Shown: positions 47,106 through 56,522, counted from the stretch's first letter. The stretch: 64,000 nucleotides of DNA from Gammaproteobacteria bacterium (GCA_029880855.1 JAOUNS010000001.1:434001-498000), one strand, 5' to 3'. A program made the numbers and translations. The notes: generated from the letters alone by a model not told the origin.

Positions 47106-47981
47106 ATGAATATGCCAATTAACATAAAAGCAAAATATGACAACGTGCTTTTATTTAAAAAAAAACCAAAGATAGATATAAAGTGCGAAAATAACCTTGA
47201 CTATATGAGGAGTCTTAGAAAAGGCAGCATGCATCTTATAGTTACATCACCGCCATACAACATTGGAAAAGAATATGAGAAAAAAAGGTCACTAGAACAT
47301 TATATAGAGGAGCAGTCCGCAACAATTGCGGAAGCAGTTCGACTTTTACATGAGAAAGGATCAATTTGCTGGCAAGTGGGAAATCACATTGTTGATGGCG
47401 AGATATTCCCTTTAGATATTATCTTATATCAACTATTTAAAAATCATGGCTTGAAACTGAGAAATCGCATTATTTGGACTTTTGGTCATGGTTTGCACTG
47501 CCAAAAGCGTTTTTCTGGTAGGCACGAAACTATTTTATGGTTTACAAAAACTGATGACTACATATTCAACTTAGATCCAGTTCGGATACCATCAAAATAT
47601 CCAAATAAAAAACATTTTAAAGGACCGAAAAAGGGCGAGCTATCTGGTAATCCTCTAGGGAAAAATCCAACAGATACATGGGAAATACCAAATGTAAAAG
47701 CTAATCATGTAGAAAAAACAGATCACCCGTGTCAATTTCCGGTCGGGTTAATAGAGAGGCTTGTCTTATCACTAACAAATAAAAACCAAAATGTTTTAGA
47801 CCCTTATCTGGGTGTAGGTACTTCGGCAATTGCAGCCATTAAGCATGGTAGAAATGCATATGGCTGTGACATCATGGAAGAGTATGTGGATATAGCAAAT
47901 GATAGGGTAAATAAATTACTTGCAGGGGCATTAAGAACACGTCCGATGAATAAACCAATCTATGAACCAGACCGGAAATAA
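47106..47981 (+). CDS. Beta-class DNA methyltransferase
   Basis: 291 residues. Catalytic motif IV TSPPYNIGKEY near residue 48 precedes motif I DPYLGVGTSAIAAIKHGRNA near residue 238, the order of the beta class (N6-adenine or N4-cytosine). SPPY is common in N4-cytosine enzymes but does not settle it. The target domain lies between. It is the first of five same-strand genes with gaps of -1 to 11 bases and low GC, and is the presumed self-protection component. Confidence 0.88.
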   Translation: MNMPINIKAKYDNVLLFKKKPKIDIKCENNLDYMRSLRKGSMHLIVTSPPYNIGKEYEKKRSLEHYIEEQSATIAEAVRLLHEKGSICWQVGNHIVDGEIFPLDIILYQLFKNHGLKLRNRIIWTFGHGLHCQKRFSGRHETILWFTKTDDYIFNLDPVRIPSKYPNKKHFKGPKKGELSGNPLGKNPTDTWEIPNVKANHVEKTDHPCQFPVGLIERLVLSLTNKNQNVLDPYLGVGTSAIAAIKHGRNAYGCDIMEEYVDIANDRVNKLLAGALRTRPMNKPIYEPDRK

Positions 47982-47987
47982 TAATAT

Positions 47988-48449
47988 ATGAAATTCACAT
48001 GTGTATATGACCACCATCATGCAGTCGCAGAATGGGAAAAAAGAGAGCTTCATGAGTGGATTACAGATGTATTTGAAGAACCATCAATAAATATTGTCCC
48101 TAGATGTACTTCAAAAATTCGTGGTCATGTAGAAAGCGAACTTCAATCAAATGGCTGGGCATTAGATGTAAAGCTTGTTCATAATAAACAGCTAACAGTT
48201 ACTGCTATGAAAGATGATATCGCATTCCAGCTACAAACTGGAAACATGAGTAGAGCACCATATGATCTTTTGAAGTTACAATATTTATTTCAAACAAGTA
48301 AAATTGAATGTGCCGGGTTGGCTGTACCATCAAGGGAAGCAGCTAAGAAGATTGGGGATAATATCGCAAATGCAGATAGAATTTGGGATGAACTCCAACT
48401 GTTTGATAGAGTAATAACTGTACCCATTCTTCTAATTGCTTTCGATTAA
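47988..48449 (+). CDS. BglII/BstYI-like restriction endonuclease fold protein
   Basis: 153 residues. The C-terminal half follows BglII/BstYI: KDDIAFQLQTGN then YDLLKLQYLF, KIECAGLAVP and VPILLIAFD. In BstYI the matching block reads VKDRVAIEVQFGK, with catalytic Asp, Glu and Gln. By my alignment the Asp position is Thr and the Glu position is Gln here, with only the final Gln kept. The protein may thus bind DNA without cutting. It starts six bases after the methyltransferase gene. Confidence 0.65.
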   Translation: MKFTCVYDHHHAVAEWEKRELHEWITDVFEEPSINIVPRCTSKIRGHVESELQSNGWALDVKLVHNKQLTVTAMKDDIAFQLQTGNMSRAPYDLLKLQYLFQTSKIECAGLAVPSREAAKKIGDNIANADRIWDELQLFDRVITVPILLIAFD

Positions 48450-48460
48450 GGAGATATTTT

Positions 48461-49777
48461 GTGTTCACTATTAAAATGACTGCAAAGGCCGAAAGAGAGG
48501 CCATAATAAAAAGTGGCAAAGAGTCATCGACTGCGAGCGAAGAATTTTATGAATTTAGAAATGAAAAATGTTTATTACCAATTATACGAATTAATATAAA
48601 CGTACCAATTTATCGAATGGAAAATTTTCGCACTTTCACGGCTCAAAACGAATATATAGCCGAGCATGGTCTTGATTCAAATTTCTTTTTGGATGGACTA
48701 GAGGTTGAAAGTTGCCAACAGGTGCAACACATAATATTGGAATCTTTGTCTAGAAAAGGAAAAGCAGATTCAGTTATTCCGGTAATCGAAATTCTTGAAA
48801 AAGAAAAGCAAAGAGAGCCTCTTCTTATCTCTTCAAGTGGGGTTGTTGTTAATGGCAACAGAAGACTTGCTGCAATGCGTGCATTGTTACACGAAGATTC
48901 GACCGCCCATTCTGAATTTAATCATGTAACTTGCATGGTACTACCAAAAGATGCATTACCCGAAGATATTTTAGATATAGAAGCGGGGCTGCAAGCCAAG
49001 CCAGAAACAAAATTAGCATACGATTGGATAGGTCATGCACAGCTAATTAACAAATTGCAGGCGATGGGAAGAACCACAGATCAGATAGCGCAAAAATTAA
49101 ATCGAAAGAAATCCGAAATAGAAAATTCTTTGCAAGCACTACTAGAAGCAGAGCTGTATTTAAAAGACTGGGTTGGTGAACCAAAAGCATATACCAGAAT
49201 AAAAGATGATGCAGAGCAACTATTTAACGATTTACCAAAAAGACTGGATGGAAAAGAACAAAACCTGCAGGATGCAAGTAGAGTTATCGCTTGGACATTA
49301 TTTGAAAATAGAGAAAAATTAAATGGGCGTGTTTATAATTACAATTCAGCATTTGGTAGACTTGCTTCAGATGTTTTAGATCGTGTTACTAATGTTTTAA
49401 CAATTGAAGACACACCAACAGAAACAAGTGCCGATAATAGCTTCGACATTGATATAGACACAGCAGGATCGTCAGTTAATTATGATGCGCTTGTCGCGGT
49501 ACTGAAAAATGGAGATATGAAAGATGAGGCTATTGATGCACTTATTGATGCATGCGATAGTGTTATAGAACGTGAAAAAGGACAAAAATCAGGTGAGGCC
49601 GCATTAAAAGCAGTAACATCTTCGCATTCAAAATTAGCTGGCGTTGATATAACTACAGCGCTTCCCAAAACACACGCGGCAATTAAAAAGCAACTTGAAT
49701 CCATAATCGAATTATCAAAGTCGTTATTATCAAAACTAGATAATTATGAAAAAATAGATAGTGTATCGAAAAAGTAA
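48461..49777 (+). CDS. ParB/Srx-like domain protein
   Basis: 438 residues, GTG start with AAGGAG seven bases upstream. Residues about 35-170 resemble the ParB N-terminal (sulfiredoxin-like) domain: PVIEILEKEK and VVVNGNRRLAAMRAL match the ParB box GxRRxxA. An HTH-like helix (TTDQIAQKLNRKKSEIENSL) follows near 205-230. The C-terminal part is helical and acidic. ParB-like proteins bind or hydrolyse CTP/ATP and load on DNA; in this cassette it may be a DNA-loading or nucleotide-sensing subunit. Confidence 0.7.
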   Translation: MFTIKMTAKAEREAIIKSGKESSTASEEFYEFRNEKCLLPIIRININVPIYRMENFRTFTAQNEYIAEHGLDSNFFLDGLEVESCQQVQHIILESLSRKGKADSVIPVIEILEKEKQREPLLISSSGVVVNGNRRLAAMRALLHEDSTAHSEFNHVTCMVLPKDALPEDILDIEAGLQAKPETKLAYDWIGHAQLINKLQAMGRTTDQIAQKLNRKKSEIENSLQALLEAELYLKDWVGEPKAYTRIKDDAEQLFNDLPKRLDGKEQNLQDASRVIAWTLFENREKLNGRVYNYNSAFGRLASDVLDRVTNVLTIEDTPTETSADNSFDIDIDTAGSSVNYDALVAVLKNGDMKDEAIDALIDACDSVIEREKGQKSGEAALKAVTSSHSKLAGVDITTALPKTHAAIKKQLESIIELSKSLLSKLDNYEKIDSVSKK

Positions 49778-49785
49778 CCACTTAT

Positions 49786-51699
49786 ATGACAAGTGATAAT
49801 ATCTCAATTATCGAGATTGACTATGATCCAATACGATTATCTGGACTTATATCAAAATATTCAAAAGATATAACATCTTCAATTTGGGAACGAATTAAAT
49901 CTAGGTTGCTTGAAAGAAATGATGAGTTCTTTGAAGCAGACAATACAATAGAGCTTTCCTGGATAGATACGCTTTGTCTTATTCGAGAGTTTGGCAGTGC
50001 GTCAGTTCAAAAAAAACTAGGATTCAGATTTAGACCAAAGGAAAGAGCAAAACCAAAAATTCAAGAATTTCTAGCAGAAGTAAGGAAAGCAAGAGAATCT
50101 TTTAATTCTATAGCAGTCACTTTAAGTGAACAAGAAATAACTAGTCGTTTATTGGAAACAGGCTTTACAGAGCGATTATTAAAATCATTCCAGATTAGAG
50201 ATTTACAACATTTATTAGCACTACCTCATGGAGCTAATTTCTCCGTCCCGGGTGCGGGTAAGACAACAGTAACGTTTGCTCTGCATTTGCTAGCAAGACA
50301 AAAGGGGTGGCATTTTTTAATCGTTTGCCCTAAAGCCGCATTTCCAGCATGGCGAGAGGTTGTTCGAGATTGCATGAGCGATGATGCACCAAATTATGGG
50401 GCAGAAAACTTCACTTATCTTGATGGAAGTGAAGAAAACACTCATGACCAACTTATATCAGGGTCAACCAGGTTTATCATCTCTTATGATTTACTTGTTA
50501 GACAGAAAAGTACAATATCTTCATATTTGTCGAGAACTCCTGTTCATCTAGTCTTAGATGAATCTCATAGAATGAAAGCCGGACTTGGCTCGCAACGAGG
50601 ATCTTTTCTTTTAAATATAGCTTCACTTCCTGTGCGAAGAGACATTTTATCCGGTACACCAATGCCACAACATGCTAACGATATAGCATCTCAACTTGGT
50701 TTTTTATGGCCTGGTCATGGCCTTGATTTACAAATTCAGAGAGGTCATTTACCAAGGGACGTTCTCGGGCAACTTTATGTACGAACAACAAAGCAAGAGC
50801 TTGGTTTGCCCCCGGCAAAAAGGCATTTTTATCAAATATCAATGGATCAAGGCCAGCAAGCCTTATATGCCATCGTCCGGAATGAGGTACTGCGACAATT
50901 GATCGAGTTAACTAACTCAAAAACAAAAGATATTGACTTTCTTTCTGCTAGAAAATCTGTAATTCGTTTATTGCAAATATCAGTAAATCCAACATTAGCA
51001 CTTAGAGGAATGACATCTGATGGACTAAACATAGATTCCGGAATAATTGATGCCATTATTGAAGAAGGAGCATCAGCCAAAATGAAGGCAGTTGCTGATC
51101 ATGCAAGAGATATTGCCAACAGCGGTAAAAAAGCAGTAATTTGGACTATATTTACAAATAATATAATAGACTTAGAAGGAATGCTTGTAGAACTAAATCC
51201 TCTCTCAATATACGGGGCAATACCGTCTGGCAATGAAGATGATTTATCTACTCGCGAAGGTAGACTTAAACGATTTCATCTTGATGATGCCTGCAAGGTG
51301 TTAATTGCCAATCCTGCAGCCGCAGGTGAAGGTATCAGCCTTCACAAGGTATGTCATGATGCTATTTACTTAGATAGAAGTTTTGTATCTACGCATTACT
51401 TACAATCTATAGACAGAATTCATCGCCTAGGCCTTGCTCCAGATATTGAAACAAACATCCATATTTATCAATCAAAGGCACCAGTATCACTCGGGAGTAT
51501 TGACTTATCAGTCAGCAGACGGCTTGCTTTAAAAATCCGGAATATGCAACAGCTTCTTGACGATCCAGATCTACATGAAGTAGCTCTTGATGAAGAAAAT
51601 GCTGATGACCCTATAGATTACGATATTAACTTACAAGACCTTATTGCACTCATTGAAGAGCTAGAAGGTAAAACTACAGACAATGGAATGGTCGGATAG
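49786..51699 (+). CDS. SNF2-type DNA translocase/helicase
   Basis: 637 residues. N-terminal 140 residues unassigned. The SF2 core follows: Walker A in NFSVPGAGKTTVTFAL, Walker B DESH in HLVLDESHRMK, motif III SGTPMPQ, and motifs V/VI in the second RecA lobe (NPAAAGEGISLH, QSIDRIHRLG). No nuclease motif within it. Probably the ATP-driven translocase of the cassette. It overlaps the next gene by one base (TAGTG). Confidence 0.88.
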   Translation: MTSDNISIIEIDYDPIRLSGLISKYSKDITSSIWERIKSRLLERNDEFFEADNTIELSWIDTLCLIREFGSASVQKKLGFRFRPKERAKPKIQEFLAEVRKARESFNSIAVTLSEQEITSRLLETGFTERLLKSFQIRDLQHLLALPHGANFSVPGAGKTTVTFALHLLARQKGWHFLIVCPKAAFPAWREVVRDCMSDDAPNYGAENFTYLDGSEENTHDQLISGSTRFIISYDLLVRQKSTISSYLSRTPVHLVLDESHRMKAGLGSQRGSFLLNIASLPVRRDILSGTPMPQHANDIASQLGFLWPGHGLDLQIQRGHLPRDVLGQLYVRTTKQELGLPPAKRHFYQISMDQGQQALYAIVRNEVLRQLIELTNSKTKDIDFLSARKSVIRLLQISVNPTLALRGMTSDGLNIDSGIIDAIIEEGASAKMKAVADHARDIANSGKKAVIWTIFTNNIIDLEGMLVELNPLSIYGAIPSGNEDDLSTREGRLKRFHLDDACKVLIANPAAAGEGISLHKVCHDAIYLDRSFVSTHYLQSIDRIHRLGLAPDIETNIHIYQSKAPVSLGSIDLSVSRRLALKIRNMQQLLDDPDLHEVALDEENADDPIDYDINLQDLIALIEELEGKTTDNGMVG

Positions 51700-52526
51700 T
51701 GGCATCCATTCCATTTGACAGACTATTTTCAATGCCAGCCTTTGAAGGCTTAAGAGCAATTAAGAAACAACAAGCTATTCAAGAAGAAATAGAACTTGAT
51801 ATGCTAATATCAATTATTAAGCATTTAGACCCAGATTACTCTTCCTATGACTTTGAAGCATCAATACAGCTTCTCGAAATAATTGATATAGAAACCACCA
51901 CATCTGATTCAACGTATTATAGAAATTGCATAAAATCCTTGATACTCCATAGCCAACCAACATGGGTTAGAATGATGAGGCTAGGTAGAAAGAAATTCAC
52001 CGACAAATTAGAGAGAGATCAAAGAAGCATATTCAGAGAGGCCAATTTACTTACTGATCCACCAGAAACAAGTATCATAGAGTGGTGGGATGAAATATGT
52101 GGTATTGTACGCTATGAAAGCGATAGAACGTTTATGGATCAGGCTAGAAAAGCAGAACAATTAACCATTCAATATGAGGAAAAAATATTAAATAACAAAG
52201 GTATTTCAGAAAAGCCAAAATGGATTGCCATTGATGATAACACAGCAGGATATGATGTGCTCTCTTATGACAAAAATGACTATGGCCTTATTAATAAACT
52301 TATAGAAGTTAAATCCACAATAGCTTCTCCTTTGAGATTCTATATATCACGCAATGAGTGGAACAAAGCATGTAGATCGGGAGATAGATATTTTTTTTAC
52401 ATATGGGATATGAAACCAGTAGAACCAAGGCTACATATAAAAACAGCCAAAGAAATAGAGCCACATATTCCCAAGGATAATGAGAAAGGAATATGGGATA
52501 GGGCAATTATCCCAATCGCAATATAG
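51699..52526 (+). CDS. DUF3883-type PD-(D/E)xK nuclease
   Basis: 275 residues, GTG start overlapping the translocase stop. The N-terminal 130 residues are helical and unassigned. The C-terminal part has the DUF3883-like core: GYDVLSYDKND...LIEVKST, then FYISRNEWNKACRSGDRYFF and IWDM. The Asp, and the Glu and Lys of EVK, are placed as in PD-(D/E)xK nucleases. It is the likely cutting subunit of the five-gene cassette, especially if the BglII-like protein is inactive. Confidence 0.7.
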   Translation: MASIPFDRLFSMPAFEGLRAIKKQQAIQEEIELDMLISIIKHLDPDYSSYDFEASIQLLEIIDIETTTSDSTYYRNCIKSLILHSQPTWVRMMRLGRKKFTDKLERDQRSIFREANLLTDPPETSIIEWWDEICGIVRYESDRTFMDQARKAEQLTIQYEEKILNNKGISEKPKWIAIDDNTAGYDVLSYDKNDYGLINKLIEVKSTIASPLRFYISRNEWNKACRSGDRYFFYIWDMKPVEPRLHIKTAKEIEPHIPKDNEKGIWDRAIIPIAI

Positions 52527-52780
52527 TTGGATGATAATTCAAATTTTACATTAAACCAGAAATAATCAAAGAACCCAGCATGTAATAACATTACTTCTTA
52601 AATGGAGAAAAAACACGACATTGCATATATACTCTTTTAACATCTTATTTTATTTAATCAACATTGGTCATATATCACCCTAAACATCGCTAGATACTTT
52701 TAAGCATGCAACATCCCACCGCAAGGATGTGGTTTTAATGGATATTACACGAAGCCCAACTTCGTTAATTTCCCACTTCC

Positions 52781-52799
52781 ACCCGGATACACTCCGGGT
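52781..52799. other. Short hairpin before the phosphoesterase-like gene
   Basis: ACCCGGATACACTCCGGGT, 7-bp stem, ending two bases before the ATG at 52801. It lies at the downstream edge of the AT-rich block, where GC content rises again. It would mask any ribosome-binding site. Confidence 0.35.
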
Positions 52800-52800
52800 C

Positions 52801-53478
52801 ATGAATATCCTTTTCCTCAGCGATCTCCATGTCGATGCCTGCCCCGCTGCGTTGCCGCCGCCGGCGGCGGATGTGGTGGTGTTGGGCGGGGGGATTGGGG
52901 TCGGGTCGGCCGGTTTGGCCTGGTTGAATGGTCAGGGTTTGTCCGTGCCGGTGGTGTATGTGCCGGGTGTGTTGGAGTTGTCCGCCGGGATCAGGGCGCT
53001 GGATGGACTGGCGGAGGCGGTGGGGCCGAATGTGCATTTGCTCTATGAGGATGCGGTGGTGATTCAGGGGGTGCGGTTTGTGGGGTCGTTGTTATGGACG
53101 GCGGTGAGTGAACTTGATCCGCCTGAGTGCTGTTTCACGCCTGAGCCGTCTGAGTGTGGTCTGTTGCATGCTGATCCCTTGCGCGAGTCATTGCAGATCC
53201 ATACCCCGGCCGATGCACGGCGTTTGCATCGGGAAAGTCGGGCGCAGTTGTGGCGGTTGTTGGTTCGTGGTTCTGCCCTTCGACAAGCTCAGGGCGAACG
53301 GTTGGTGGTGGTGACGGTACATGGACTGGCCTCGGCAGAGAAACGCCCACGGTTTGCGAAGCGCCTCTTCACGCAAAACATGCTTGATAGTGTAAGACTG
53401 CCGACAGGTATCAGACCACCTGATTTGTGGTTGCATGGGCAGATGGTTGGGTCTGTTACCGGTGTTATTGAGATTTGA
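52801..53478 (+). CDS. Degenerate metallophosphoesterase-like protein
   Basis: 225 residues from the ATG at 52801. The start MNILFLSDLHVD matches calcineurin-like phosphoesterases, but later metal-binding motifs are lost: GD reads GG (LGGGIG), GNHE reads GVLE, and the GHTH position reads HGQMVG. The fold outline (VVYVPGVLEL, PPDLWLHG) is retained in an intact frame. A dispersed repeat (53276-53300) inserts SALRQAQGERL in frame. Probably inactive as a phosphoesterase. A truncated second copy lies at 57359. Confidence 0.6.
   Translation: MNILFLSDLHVDACPAALPPPAADVVVLGGGIGVGSAGLAWLNGQGLSVPVVYVPGVLELSAGIRALDGLAEAVGPNVHLLYEDAVVIQGVRFVGSLLWTAVSELDPPECCFTPEPSECGLLHADPLRESLQIHTPADARRLHRESRAQLWRLLVRGSALRQAQGERLVVVTVHGLASAEKRPRFAKRLFTQNMLDSVRLPTGIRPPDLWLHGQMVGSVTGVIEI
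53276..53300. repeat. CCCTTCGACAAGCTCAGGGC-type dispersed repeat inside a CDS
   Basis: 25-base sequence widely seen as a short palindromic repeat in proteobacterial genomes (CCCT...AGGG arms). It is present here within the phosphoesterase-like frame and again at 57450-57474 within the truncated copy. Confidence 0.8.
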
Positions 53479-53500
53479 ATGACGAGTTAAAAAACCAGTC

Positions 53501-54082
53501 TCAAGAATCCCGAAAGCGTGCCCAGTACCGGTCGATGGCGGTTTGTATTTCGCCGAAGGGAAAGTCCTCGCCATAAGCTGCCTGGAAGGCATCAAGGAAG
53601 GCGAGTATGGCTGTCCCTTCGGCATGGCTGAGGTTGCTGAAGCGTTCAATGAACACCGCCATCGGTGCGCCGGAGTCGATCCATTCCAGTTGCTGTTTGC
53701 GGAGTATCTCAAGCATATCAGCCGGTAATCTGGCTTCGGATTGATTCTGCTCCAGTTGATCCAGTGCGTTGACTACATCTTCACGTGCAGGCTCAATAAG
53801 ATCTTCGATAAGTTCAGAATCAATGACACCAATCTCTTCATTGTGCTCCAATGCCATGTGCAGGAAAGCCGGGAGAAAGTAGAGATAGGCCTCCGGTGTG
53901 AGCATCCAGAGGTTACCCCCGACGATGGTGCGCAGGTCAGCGGCGACAAGTTCATCCGCTGTCTTGCCGGTGAGATACTCGCGCAACTCCCGCCCCTCGT
54001 ATTCACTCACGGACTTATTCAATATCCTGTCGGCCGCAGGTTGCGGTCGTGAGGCGAAGGCGCTAAACAGATGTGATTTCAC
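53501..54082 (-). CDS. Hypothetical protein, possible immunity factor (193 aa)
   Basis: GTG start at 54082. Soluble, acidic, helical protein. WMLTPEAYLYFLPAFLHMAL and the C-terminal FLDAFQAAYG segment recall DUF6714-like proteins; tentative. It is the last of three minus-strand genes (gaps 12 and 10 bases) headed by the DUF4157 protein. The position would fit an immunity protein or accessory. Confidence 0.55.
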   Translation of the reverse strand: MKSHLFSAFASRPQPAADRILNKSVSEYEGRELREYLTGKTADELVAADLRTIVGGNLWMLTPEAYLYFLPAFLHMALEHNEEIGVIDSELIEDLIEPAREDVVNALDQLEQNQSEARLPADMLEILRKQQLEWIDSGAPMAVFIERFSNLSHAEGTAILAFLDAFQAAYGEDFPFGEIQTAIDRYWARFRDS

Positions 54083-54094
54083 CGGTACCTATTA

Positions 54095-54763
54095 TTAAGT
54101 GTGCGTCATGTTTCTGTCCGGGAGGATCAAACTGCGTTCTGCGGCTTGCCATTGTGCCAGGGCCTGTTCTGCCTCATGCACGGTTGCGGCGTTGTATTGT
54201 GCGCGATGCTCGGGAGTGAACAACCGGTTGCCGATTATTTGCCATTCCTGTTCCATGGCCGCAACAGCATCTGCATTGTCCACAACGCTGCGGCCGGGAA
54301 AGTATCCCTGCTGTTGCCACATGGTCAGCGCTTCAGGATCAGTTGTCATCCAGACATGGGTGCCTGTTGCATCTATCGCACTGTTGATGGCACACATACA
54401 GGATGAGGTCAGGATGGCTGGATTAGTCGTGTTGGCGAGCGCGTTGAGGATGGCGTCATAACAAAACAGGAATGCTGCATCGGCGGGATTCAGACTATCC
54501 GGTTCTTCCGGCGTTGCCCGACCATGTTGGGCAAACCACGCTTCAGGCTGATCCAGAATGATCCGCGGCCATTGGATATCCGGGTTGCGCTGCTGAAAAA
54601 CCGGTAGATACCGGCGCATGGTCAACAGCGCGAGATCCTGCTGAATCGCTGCCGGCAAACCATACATCACCATAAAGCAGCTGTCTGCACATTCGCCCCT
54701 GTCTTTCCTGAGCAAAGCCTCATGGAAGCGGGATTCGATGGCGTTTATTGTCAGTATAATCAT
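54095..54763 (-). CDS. Hypothetical protein in DUF4157 operon (222 aa)
   Basis: Soluble protein with several Cys (CADSCF near the N-terminus and CMCA in the middle). No family recognised. Placed ten bases after the DUF4157 gene, in the usual immunity position of polymorphic toxin loci. This is positional inference only. Confidence 0.55.
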   Translation of the reverse strand: MIILTINAIESRFHEALLRKDRGECADSCFMVMYGLPAAIQQDLALLTMRRYLPVFQQRNPDIQWPRIILDQPEAWFAQHGRATPEEPDSLNPADAAFLFCYDAILNALANTTNPAILTSSCMCAINSAIDATGTHVWMTTDPEALTMWQQQGYFPGRSVVDNADAVAAMEQEWQIIGNRLFTPEHRAQYNAATVHEAEQALAQWQAAERSLILPDRNMTHT

Positions 54764-54773
54764 GGTCGTTAGA

Positions 54774-56522
54774 TTATATTATTCGACACAGGGTTGTCAT
54801 TACCGGGCCTGTCGGAGTATCCATACAACAAGGGCAGCAGCTGATACTTGCTATATAAGTGCCACCGGCTTTCACACCATAATGCATGCCCACACCGGGG
54901 CAAGGACCGCCGGTCGAGGTTCGAGCAGAGACCAGTCGCAAGTTTGAGATACCGGTTTCGGCAACCAGCGATCTTAATGCTGCTTGCGAGGATGAAAAAG
55001 TAAACAGACCCGGCAAGGCTGCACAACTAATTGCCTGTGGATACATTGTTGCACAGGTCATGGGTGCCGTGCGTGGTCTAACACGGGGTTCCGCCCGCTC
55101 TCGAGTACTTTCAATGGTTCTTGGCCGGGTCGCCAGATAGACACCACCAACCACAGCCACTCCCACCGCAGCGACTGCAAGTATGACCCATCCCGGTGGA
55201 CCGGCAAAAACCAATGGTGCGGCGGCGACAGCCGCTACACGCTGAATCGTCCCCATACCGCGCTTTAAAACAGGGAAGGACCAGGGTGTGTGTGTGTGTT
55301 TTGTCAGGCCTGTATCAGTTTGCGGGTTAATTGCCTTGCGCTGTATTAATGGGGCAACCTGATCCGGGTTGGTGGGCGGTTGCGTGAGCGGCGCCAGATG
55401 CGGGGCAATTTGCTCTTCTTCTTCCGGGTTCCCACCGTTCTTGAGCTGCATGAGTTTCGAGTGTGCAGTATCAAGATTACGGATATGGTTGGCTATTTCA
55501 CCAGACTCATCTTCTGCCAGCCGAGGTTGCAACATATCTTTTGCCTGCAAGATCGTCGCTATCTGATTGTCGATATTGTTTCCGCCTTGCTGAGTTACAT
55601 TCGCCATCGGCGTTTCTGACTGTCGCTGGATAACAGGTGACACCGCCCCCTGTTGCACCACATGCGTTAACTCATGGGCCAGCAGTTTTTTGCCTGCCGG
55701 TGAATCCGGTTGATACTGCCCGGCGCCAAAAGCGATATTGGGGCCGACAGTAAACGCACGGGCATTGATCTGCCTTGATATCCTGGCGGCCGTTGTGTCG
55801 GCGTGAATACGGACATGACTGAAGTTGTGTCCAAAGCGTGTTTCCATAAAACCGCGCGCAGTTGGGGAGAGTGGTTGCCCGCCGCCTTGCATTGAACCAA
55901 TTGCTGAGGCCACACCCGGACCGGCGACCGGGGCATTGCCCGGCGTGGCGCTTGTCTGCAGCGTGGCGTCTTTCTCCTCGTCATCTTCGATCAGCGCATT
56001 ATCTGACTGGCGCTGTACAAGCGGTGTGATTTGATCAGCCAGGGGTTTGGCCTGCACTCGACATTGCGGGCAGAGGCTTTTCTGATCGACGGGCCGATCT
56101 TCCTCTTCTGCTGAGTTGTATTCGGCTGAACAGGTGGCACAGGTGCGCTGCACGACTCCACCGGTGGCCTGCCGGGCAGGGGCTGCGGCGGCAGCAGAAT
56201 CCGGCATCCGCATCACCTGATCGGCCACCCGGTCGGCCTCCTGCTCATATTTATCGTTGGGCTGACCGATAGTGAGCTTGGCCTGAACCGGCATCGAGTT
56301 GGGCGCGATAATCGGAATGTTGGCAAAGTTAAAGCCGGAGCCTGTGTTGGTGGTGCGCGATGGTTCTGCTCTGGTTTTGAAACTGCCGGGCTGCCATATC
56401 GATTGTTGCAGCGGGTTATCGGCCTGCTTATCAGCCTGGTTCTGGAATACCGATCTCTGCGCCTGTGTTGTTTGTGATGATGCGGCCGGTTTATCGGAAA
56501 ATAATGCAGCTGTCTTCCTCAT
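54774..56522 (-). CDS. DUF4157 (eCIS-core) toxin-like protein
   Basis: 582 residues with GGAGTGAG upstream. Disordered N-terminus, a CATC...CPQC four-cysteine segment (about 128-157), then the DUF4157 domain around 215-295: FMETRFGHNFSHVRIHAD, AFTVGPNIAFGAGQY and the zinc-protease-like HELTHVVQQ. A long linker and a hydrophobic helix (about 450-470) lead to a Cys-rich C-terminal region (CPGVGMHYGVK, SISCCPCCMD). This modular layout matches cargo/toxins of extracellular contractile injection or related systems. The C-terminal domain is unassigned, and no eCIS structural genes are in the window. Confidence 0.75.
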   Translation of the reverse strand: MRKTAALFSDKPAASSQTTQAQRSVFQNQADKQADNPLQQSIWQPGSFKTRAEPSRTTNTGSGFNFANIPIIAPNSMPVQAKLTIGQPNDKYEQEADRVADQVMRMPDSAAAAAPARQATGGVVQRTCATCSAEYNSAEEEDRPVDQKSLCPQCRVQAKPLADQITPLVQRQSDNALIEDDEEKDATLQTSATPGNAPVAGPGVASAIGSMQGGGQPLSPTARGFMETRFGHNFSHVRIHADTTAARISRQINARAFTVGPNIAFGAGQYQPDSPAGKKLLAHELTHVVQQGAVSPVIQRQSETPMANVTQQGGNNIDNQIATILQAKDMLQPRLAEDESGEIANHIRNLDTAHSKLMQLKNGGNPEEEEQIAPHLAPLTQPPTNPDQVAPLIQRKAINPQTDTGLTKHTHTPWSFPVLKRGMGTIQRVAAVAAAPLVFAGPPGWVILAVAAVGVAVVGGVYLATRPRTIESTRERAEPRVRPRTAPMTCATMYPQAISCAALPGLFTFSSSQAALRSLVAETGISNLRLVSARTSTGGPCPGVGMHYGVKAGGTYIASISCCPCCMDTPTGPVMTTLCRII

